Positions 58,568-64,000 of a stretch of DNA of 64,000 bases are shown one piece after another. A model generated the notes under the pieces. The model saw nothing but the letters and a program-made list of their open reading frames with translations. It was not told where the DNA came from and made no database searches. The stretch spans positions 1,550,001 to 1,614,000 of the forward strand of contig CP001643.1 of NCBI GenBank assembly GCA_000023405.1, written 5' to 3'. This stretch comes from Brachybacterium faecium DSM 4810. GTDB lineage: Bacteria > Actinomycetota > Actinomycetes > Actinomycetales > Dermabacteraceae. Within the stretch, counting starts at the first letter, position 1; the number at the start of each line of letters is the position of its first letter. The position numbers and the translations under genes were made by a program.

Positions 58568-58573
58568 TACCCT
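58568..58573 (+). promoter_or_regulatory. -10 box of leaderless aroG
   Basis: TACCCT ends six bases before the GTG at 58580; an in-frame GTG at 58574 would touch the hexamer and is rejected. Confidence 0.6.
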
Positions 58574-58579
58574 GTGCGG

Positions 58580-59974
58580 GTGACTCAATTCAGCCCCGAC
58601 GCCCCCGCCCGCGCCCACGCCTTCACCCTGTCCTCGGCCGACGACGGCCTGGCAGCGCTCGGCGCGTGGCGCGAGTATCCCCGGGTGCAGCAGCCGGTGT
58701 GGCCCGACGAGGCGGAGCGCGCGAAGGTGTTCGACGACCTGCGCGCCGCCCCGCCGCTCGTGTTCGCCGGCGAGGTCGATGTGCTGCGCGACCGGATCGC
58801 CGCCGCCGCCCGCGGCGAGGCGTTCCTGCTCGCCGGCGGTGACTGCGCGGAGACCTTCGCGGACTCCACCGCTGACAGGATCCGCAACAAGATCCGCACG
58901 ATCCTGCAGATGGCGGCCGTCCTCACCTACGGTGCGTCCCTGCCGGTGGTGAAGATGGGGCGGATGGCGGGCCAGTTCGCCAAGCCGCGCTCGGCCGACG
59001 AGGAGACCCGCGACGGCCTGACCCTGCCGACGTACCGCGGCGATGCGGTCAACGAGTTCGACTTCACCCCCGAGGCGCGGCGCCCGGATCCCTCCCGCCT
59101 GTGGAGGACGTACACCACGAGCGCCTCGACGCTGAACCTGCTGCGCGCGTTCACCGGCGGCGGCTTCGCCGATCTGCGCGAGGTCCACTCCTGGAACCGC
59201 GGCTTCACCTCCGGCGCCGGCTACGACCGGTACGAGGAGCTGGCCGGCCAGATCGACAAGGCCGTGCGGTTCATGGACGCGATCGGCGCGGATTTCGATG
59301 CCCTGAAGGTGGTCGAGTTCTACGCCTCGCACGAGGCGCTGCTGCTGGACTACGAGGAGGCGCTCGCGCGGATCGACTCCCGCACCGGGGAGATCTACGG
59401 CTGCTCCGGCCATCTGCTGTGGATCGGCGAGCGCACCCGCCAGCTCGACGGCGCGCACGTGGACTTCATGGCGCGGCTGCGCAATCCCATCGGGGTCAAG
59501 CTCGGGCCGACGGCGACCGTCGATGACGCGCTGCGCCTCATCGACCGCCTCGACCCCGAGCGGGAGCCGGGCCGGCTGACCTTCATCACGCGCATGGGCG
59601 CCGGCACGATCCGCGACCGGCTGCCCGCCCTGGTCGAGGGCGTGCGTGACTCCGGCGCCCAGGTCGCCTGGGTGACGGACCCGATGCACGGCAACACGAT
59701 CACCTCCTCGAACGGCTACAAGACCCGACGCTTCGAGGACATCCTCGACGAGGTCGTCGGCTTCTTCGAGGTCCACCAGGCGCTGGGCACGGTGCCGGCC
59801 GGTCTGCACATGGAGCTCACCGGCGATGACGTCACCGAGGTGCTCGGCGGCGCGGGGGAGATCGACGAGGAGGGCCTGACCCGCCGCTACGAGACGCTCG
59901 TGGACCCGCGGCTGAACCATCAGCAGTCCCTCGAACTCGCGTTCCTCGTCGCGGAGATGCTCTCCCGACGCTGA
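58580..59974 (+). CDS. aroG: 3-deoxy-7-phosphoheptulonate synthase, class II
   Basis: A 464-residue class II (plant-like) DAHP synthase, the first step of the shikimate pathway, condensing PEP with erythrose 4-phosphate. Conserved blocks are LLAGGDCAETF (metal cysteine), KMGRMAGQFAKPRS, LTFITRMGAGTIRDRLP, WVTDPMHGNT and HMELTGDDVTE. No chorismate mutase domain is fused; in M. tuberculosis the enzyme is controlled by a separate mutase. The gene is convergent with the kinase gene. Confidence 0.95.
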   Translation: MTQFSPDAPARAHAFTLSSADDGLAALGAWREYPRVQQPVWPDEAERAKVFDDLRAAPPLVFAGEVDVLRDRIAAAARGEAFLLAGGDCAETFADSTADRIRNKIRTILQMAAVLTYGASLPVVKMGRMAGQFAKPRSADEETRDGLTLPTYRGDAVNEFDFTPEARRPDPSRLWRTYTTSASTLNLLRAFTGGGFADLREVHSWNRGFTSGAGYDRYEELAGQIDKAVRFMDAIGADFDALKVVEFYASHEALLLDYEEALARIDSRTGEIYGCSGHLLWIGERTRQLDGAHVDFMARLRNPIGVKLGPTATVDDALRLIDRLDPEREPGRLTFITRMGAGTIRDRLPALVEGVRDSGAQVAWVTDPMHGNTITSSNGYKTRRFEDILDEVVGFFEVHQALGTVPAGLHMELTGDDVTEVLGGAGEIDEEGLTRRYETLVDPRLNHQQSLELAFLVAEMLSRR

Positions 59975-59995
59975 CGCACCACCTCGCGGCCCGCA

Positions 59996-60041
59996 CGACG
60001 ACGCCGGCGCCCTCCGTGTCCAGGAGGCGCCGGCGTCGTCC
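59996..60041. terminator. Bidirectional terminator between aroG and pknL
   Basis: GACGACGCCGGCGCCCTCC pairs with GGAGGCGCCGGCGTCGTC (one bulged C) around a short loop, between the convergent stops. Confidence 0.75.
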
Positions 60042-60059
60042 GTCATGCGTGCGGGGAGA

Positions 60060-62231
60060 TCAGAACACCTTGAGGGTGATGGTGGAGCCCTTCTCGAGCT
60101 CCTCGCCGGCGGTCGCCGACTGCTCGTAGACCAGGTCGAACATCGGTTCCCCCTTGTCGTGGACGACCTCCACCGAGAAGCCGGCCGATTCGAGCGTCGC
60201 CTTCGCCTCGTCCTCCGGTGCGCGGAAGACGTCCGGGACCTTCACCATCTCGGGGCCGAGCGAGGTGACCAGGGTGACCGTGTCTCCCCGGAACAGCGTC
60301 CCGGAGGCAGGGTCCTGGGAGATCACGGCACCGCGGGGGACGCTGCCGGAGTGGGCCTGCGAGGAGGCGACCTGGAAGCCCGCGCTCTCGAGGGCGGAGC
60401 GGGCGGCATCGCCGCTGTTGCCCCGCTGGTCGGTGACCGTGATCGGCTGGCGCCCCTGGGAGACCACCACGTGCACCTCGCCGCCCTCGGGCAGGGCGTC
60501 CGCGGCGGCGGACTGGGAGATGATCTCTCCCTCGGCCACGGTCTCGGAGTGCTCGGGGTCGTCCTCGACGAGCTCGAGACCGAGCTCCTCCACCTCCTCG
60601 CGGGCGTCCTCGAGCTCCGTCCCGACCAGGTCGGGGACGGGGAAGGTCTGCTCGCCCTTGGAGACGACGAGATGGACGTCGGCCGATTTCTTCACCGTGG
60701 TCCCGGTCGAGGGGGAGACGGCGATGACGTGCCCGGCCGGCACGGTGTCGTCGAAGCGCTCCTCCGTGCTCACCGCGAGGTCCGAGGAGGTCAGCGCCGC
60801 CTCGGCGTCCGCGAGCGGGGTCCCGGTGACCAGCGGGATGGTGCGGTCCGCGCCCGGGCCGGTGTTCAGGTACCAGTCGGCACCGGTCCATCCCCCGACC
60901 ACCAGGGCGGCGAGCAGGCTCAGCAGCGCCAGCAGCGCCATCGGGCGGGAGCGCCGACGGGCGCCCTGCACGAGGTGACGGCCATGCGGCGTGCGCGGGC
61001 TGCGCATCACCACCTCGCGCGGGGTCTCCTCGTCCTCGCCCGCCGAGGGCTGCGCCGGCGCGTCCTGAGCGGTCGCGGAGGCGGTGCGCGCGTCCGGGTC
61101 GTCGCCGCCAGGATCGGCGTCACGACCACCGTCGGGACCGGCGTCACGCTCATGGTCAGCGTCGGCGTCGGCGTCGGAGCGGGGGCCCTGTGCCGGGTCC
61201 TCCGGTGGGAGCTCACCGGAGGCCGCGGAGCCAGCGGCGCTTCCGGCCAGGAGCCCGGCGGGGAAGCTGCGGGGCCCGTGGCCGAGCTCGGAGGCGACCT
61301 CGTCCAGCGAGGTGGTCAGGCGCGGCACGTCCGAGGTGTCGGCGTCCTCGCGCGGCCGGGGCCGGGAGTCGAGGACCGCGGCCGGCAGCGTCTCCGTCAG
61401 CTCTCGCACGGCGCGCAGCAGGTCCTCCGCGGTGGCGGGCCGCTGTTCGACGGGGCGGGCGGCGGCCCAGGTCACGAGCGAGTCGAGCTGGCGGGGCACG
61501 CCGGAGACGAGGGTGGAGGGGGCGGGGATGTCCTCGTGCACGTGCTGGAAGGCGATGTGCACCGGCTGCTCGCCGACGAACGGCTGGCGTCCGGTGAGCA
61601 TCTCGAACAGCACGACGCCGAGGGAGTAGAGATCGCTGCGCTCATCGGAATGGCCGCGGGTGACGACCTCCGGGCTGATGTACGCGACGGTCCCCAGCAG
61701 CGAGGCGCTCGCGGAGGAGTTCTGGGAGCCGACGGCGCGCGCGAGCCCGAAGTCGGCGACCTTCACCACGTCGCTGCGGTCGATGAGGATGTTCTCCGGC
61801 TTGATGTCGCGGTGGACGATGCCCGCCTCGTGGGCTGCGACCAGCGCCTCCAGCACCTGCGCCGTGACCTCGAGGGTCTCGCGCACGGTGAGGCGCTCCT
61901 GGGCGACCAGCCGGGCCCGCAGCGTCTCGCCCTCGACCAGCTCCATGGCGAGATAGATGCGGTCCTCGTCCTCGCCCTGGTCGAAGACGCCCACGACGTT
62001 GCGGTGGGCGAGGCGCGCGGCCGAGCGGGCCTCGCGGCCGAAGCGGCGGCGGAAGTCCTCGTCCATCGCCAGGTGGGGGTGCATGATCTTCAGCGCCACC
62101 ACGCGGTCCAGGCGCTGATCATGCCCGCGGTGGACGGTCGCCATTCCCCCGCGAGCGATCGGCTCCTCGACCCGGTAGCGGTCGTCGAGGAGCAGGCTGA
62201 TGCCGGGGGAAGTCGACGTCGCCGCGCTCAC
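60060..62231 (-). CDS. pknL: Serine/threonine protein kinase with four PASTA domains (PknL type)
   Basis: A 723-residue membrane kinase. The catalytic domain holds the Gly loop ARGGMATV, lysine VALKIM (K48), HRDIKPENIL (D142) and DFGLA (D160). A long acidic linker (about 290-405, including an Asp-Ala repeat) leads to one membrane helix (MALLALLSLLAALVVGGW), then four extracellular PASTA repeats of about 65 residues each. Position next to the Rv2175c-type gene and aroG identifies it as PknL rather than PknB; M. tuberculosis PknL has no PASTA part while the corynebacterial one does, as I recall. The GTG is six bases after TAGATT. Confidence 0.92.
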   Translation of the reverse strand: MSAATSTSPGISLLLDDRYRVEEPIARGGMATVHRGHDQRLDRVVALKIMHPHLAMDEDFRRRFGREARSAARLAHRNVVGVFDQGEDEDRIYLAMELVEGETLRARLVAQERLTVRETLEVTAQVLEALVAAHEAGIVHRDIKPENILIDRSDVVKVADFGLARAVGSQNSSASASLLGTVAYISPEVVTRGHSDERSDLYSLGVVLFEMLTGRQPFVGEQPVHIAFQHVHEDIPAPSTLVSGVPRQLDSLVTWAAARPVEQRPATAEDLLRAVRELTETLPAAVLDSRPRPREDADTSDVPRLTTSLDEVASELGHGPRSFPAGLLAGSAAGSAASGELPPEDPAQGPRSDADADADHERDAGPDGGRDADPGGDDPDARTASATAQDAPAQPSAGEDEETPREVVMRSPRTPHGRHLVQGARRRSRPMALLALLSLLAALVVGGWTGADWYLNTGPGADRTIPLVTGTPLADAEAALTSSDLAVSTEERFDDTVPAGHVIAVSPSTGTTVKKSADVHLVVSKGEQTFPVPDLVGTELEDAREEVEELGLELVEDDPEHSETVAEGEIISQSAAADALPEGGEVHVVVSQGRQPITVTDQRGNSGDAARSALESAGFQVASSQAHSGSVPRGAVISQDPASGTLFRGDTVTLVTSLGPEMVKVPDVFRAPEDEAKATLESAGFSVEVVHDKGEPMFDLVYEQSATAGEELEKGSTITLKVF

Positions 62232-62237
62232 GGGACC

Positions 62238-62243
62238 AATCTA
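62238..62243 (-). promoter_or_regulatory. -10 box of leaderless pknL
   Basis: TAGATT on the minus strand ends six bases before the GTG at 62231. Confidence 0.65.
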
Positions 62244-62368
62244 GGTGGGCAGGTGCTCAGGAACCGGCACCGACACACGCACCGGCGCGATGTGAGGTGG
62301 GGCGCGGCCCGGCGGGAGGCGCGCGACAGCGGGTGCGCGGGGAGGTGCCGGCATGGCACCCTGGTGCC

Positions 62369-62722
62369 GTGAACGACCTCGACACCCTCATCACCGACTG
62401 GCTCACCCTCCCCGACGTCGCCCAGCGGCTCGACGTGGAGGTCTCGCGCGTGCGGCGCCTCATCGAGGAGGGGCAGCTGGTCGCGGTCCGCCGAGGGGAC
62501 CCGGTGGTGCGCATGGTGCCCGCGCTGCTGCTCGTCGAGGACGGCATCATTCCGCATCTGCCCGGCACCGTCACGATCCTGCGCGACGGCGGGTTCACGG
62601 ACGACGAGCTGCTGAGCTGGCTGTTCACCCCCGACGAGACCCTGCCGGGGCGGCCGATCGACCAGCTCCGCAGCGGCCAGCGCGGAGAGGTGCGCCGGCG
62701 CGCCCTCACCCTCGCGCTCTGA
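62369..62722 (+). CDS. Rv2175c-family DNA-binding protein (probable PknL substrate)
   Basis: A 117-residue protein with an N-terminal winged/excisionase-like helix-turn-helix (LTLPDVAQRLDVEVSRVRRLIE) and a conserved C-terminal part (GTVTILRDGGFTDDELLSWLF). In M. tuberculosis Rv2175c binds DNA and is phosphorylated by the divergent PknL, which impairs binding; the same divergent pair is seen here. The GTG is chosen from the family N-terminus; a weak CACCCT ends six bases upstream. Regulated genes are unknown. Confidence 0.87.
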   Translation: MNDLDTLITDWLTLPDVAQRLDVEVSRVRRLIEEGQLVAVRRGDPVVRMVPALLLVEDGIIPHLPGTVTILRDGGFTDDELLSWLFTPDETLPGRPIDQLRSGQRGEVRRRALTLAL

Positions 62723-62806
62723 GCGCCGCGGCCTGACCGCGGTCCCCATCGCCGGAGGGCCGCCGACCGTCGGCCCGCCCCCGGCCAGTGCGCGTGGCGG
62801 CGGGTG

Positions 62807-63940
62807 TCAGGCCGGCAGCGAGTCGACGTCGGTGGCCTGCGCTGCGAGAGCGCCGAGACCGTCCCGTCCCCGCGGCGAGAGCATGGACGCCTCGGCGAGC
62901 AGGTCGCGCCCCCGGCCCGCCCGACGGCGCACCTCCCGAGCCACCGAGCCCACGGCGCCGCTGGAGCGCATCAGCTGGTGCACGGCGGAGATCTCCTGCT
63001 CGGAGGCATCCGCACGCCCGATCACGCGCTCCAGCAGCGCGCGTCCCTCGGCATCGGCCGCCGCCCAGGTGCGGGCCAGCAGCACCGTGCGCTTGCCCTC
63101 GACGATGTCCCCGCCGATGGGCTTGCCGGTCTCGTCCTGGTCGCCGACCACGCTGAGCAGGTCGTCGCGCAGCTGGAACGCGGTCCCGACCTCGATCGCC
63201 CAGGCGGAGAGGGTCTCCAGCGCCGTGTGGTCCGCGCCCAGCAGCGCCGCCCCGATCCGCACCGGGCGCAGCACGGTGTAGGGGACCGTCTTCCAGCGGA
63301 TCACGGAGAGCGCGGCCTGCTCCGCGTCCGGTGCCGAGGAGAAGCCGCCCGCCTGATGCAGGATGTCCAGGAACTGGCCGGACATCACCTCGGTGCGCAG
63401 AGCATCGAACTCGCGATGCGCCGCGGCGACCGCGCCGGGGGAGCCCTCGACCCCGGAGGCGATCTGCTCCGCCCAGCTCAGCGCCAGGTCCCCCAGGACG
63501 ATCGCGACCGCCACCCCGTAGTCCTCCGCGGAGCCGGCGAGCTCCTCCGCGCGATGGCGTCGCTCGGCCTGCACATGCAGCGCCGGGCGACCGCGCCGCA
63601 CGGGGGAGTGGTCGATGACGTCGTCATGCATCAGCGCCGCCGCCTGCACGAGCTCGATCGCCGTGCCGTACCGGGCCAGGGCGTCGATCTCCGCCTCCGT
63701 CGGCTCCCTGCCGAGCGCCGAGACGCCGCCCCAGAAGCAGAAGCGGGGCCGCAGCAGCTTCCCGCCGTCGAGGTACTCGAGCAGCGCATCGGCCAGCTGG
63801 GCGGTCTCCGGCGAGATCTCCGCCAGATGGTCGCGGCGGGAGGAGAGCTCGCTGCGGGTGATCTCCGAGATCCGGTCGACGAGCCGAGCGTCGAGGTCGT
63901 GGAGGTGCTCACCGGCAGTCGGTGCATCAGCGGAGGCCAT
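62807..63940 (-). CDS. idsA: Polyprenyl diphosphate synthase (IdsA-like)
   Basis: A 377-residue trans-prenyltransferase making a C15-C20 or longer isoprenoid diphosphate for quinones, carotenoids or lipid carriers. The first Asp-rich motif is LMHDDVIDHSPVRRGRP, the second QLRDDLLSVVGD, and GGKLLRPRF binds IPP. The residues before the first motif (Ala-Ala-Leu-Met) do not fix chain length. AAAGGA stands nine bases before the ATG. It follows, convergently, the Rv2175c-type gene; the 84-base gap holds only weak hairpins. Confidence 0.9.
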   Translation of the reverse strand: MASADAPTAGEHLHDLDARLVDRISEITRSELSSRRDHLAEISPETAQLADALLEYLDGGKLLRPRFCFWGGVSALGREPTEAEIDALARYGTAIELVQAAALMHDDVIDHSPVRRGRPALHVQAERRHRAEELAGSAEDYGVAVAIVLGDLALSWAEQIASGVEGSPGAVAAAHREFDALRTEVMSGQFLDILHQAGGFSSAPDAEQAALSVIRWKTVPYTVLRPVRIGAALLGADHTALETLSAWAIEVGTAFQLRDDLLSVVGDQDETGKPIGGDIVEGKRTVLLARTWAAADAEGRALLERVIGRADASEQEISAVHQLMRSSGAVGSVAREVRRRAGRGRDLLAEASMLSPRGRDGLGALAAQATDVDSLPA

Positions 63941-64000
63941 CGGGCGGGATCCTTTCTCGCGGACCCCACGATCCTCCCATGTCCTGCTGAGTCCCCTGCG

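Overview
The window reads as a chromosomal backbone segment of a very GC-rich actinobacterium. The order of genes (RNase D / DUF3000 / MsrB / RibD-like / ZapE; thrS-HIT; yebC-ruvCAB-yajC-secDF-apt-relA-hisS-aspS; erpA-ctaC; ctaE-qcrCAB-trpD; exonuclease-GIY-YIG; acyl-CoA synthetase; aroG-pknL-Rv2175c-idsA) resembles, from general knowledge, the order in Mycobacterium. The treYZ/glgX genes and the compact genome style suggest Micrococcales, possibly Brachybacterium or a relative. The genus is an inference; no rRNA is present to test it.

Layout. 1-6.4 kb: a 5'-truncated Nudix ADP-ribose pyrophosphatase, RNase D with DUF3000, MsrB, a membrane-anchored alpha/beta hydrolase, a RibD-like reductase and ZapE. 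6.4-13 kb: a minus-strand trehalose/glycogen block (glgX, treY, treZ). 13.2-14.4 kb: six tRNA genes in two opposed clusters, with two identical gene pairs in inverted orientation and a REP-like palindromic element between them. 14.5-28.5 kb: thrS, an Ap4A-type HIT protein, PrsW, YebC, ruvC, a LexA-controlled ruvAB unit, yajC-secD-secF-apt and the bifunctional (p)ppGpp enzyme. 28.6-37.6 kb: a hypothetical protein, a DUF349 protein, hisS, a thioredoxin, a DeaD-type helicase and aspS. 37.7-43.9 kb: DUF3043, an M20 dipeptidase, a small membrane protein, an A-type Fe-S carrier and ctaC-ctaD-ctaF. 43.9-45.6 kb is the only accessory-looking stretch: one small ORF, an orphan double palindrome and a 37-bp tandem repeat. 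45.6-50 kb: ctaE-qcrC-qcrA-qcrB on the minus strand, completing the bc1-aa3 respiratory supercomplex begun by ctaCDF. 50-64 kb: trpD, an Lrp ligand domain, a DnaQ/GIY-YIG nuclease, a long-chain acyl-CoA synthetase, an ROK kinase, an esterase, an acyltransferase, class II DAHP synthase, a PASTA-containing Ser/Thr kinase (PknL type), its likely DNA-binding substrate and a polyprenyl diphosphate synthase.

Expression signals are unusually legible. At least eleven genes carry a -10 hexamer (TANNNT or close) ending exactly 6 or 7 bases before an ATG or GTG, the arrangement expected for leaderless mRNAs; this moves several starts downstream of the longest open frame. Other genes have a clear AAGGAG/GGAGG site, and many neighbours are coupled by 4-base ATGA or GTGA overlaps. 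No phage, transposase, CRISPR array or defence system was found. The most unusual items are the REP-like element in the tRNA cluster, the SOS box at ruvA and the noncoding island at 44-45.6 kb.
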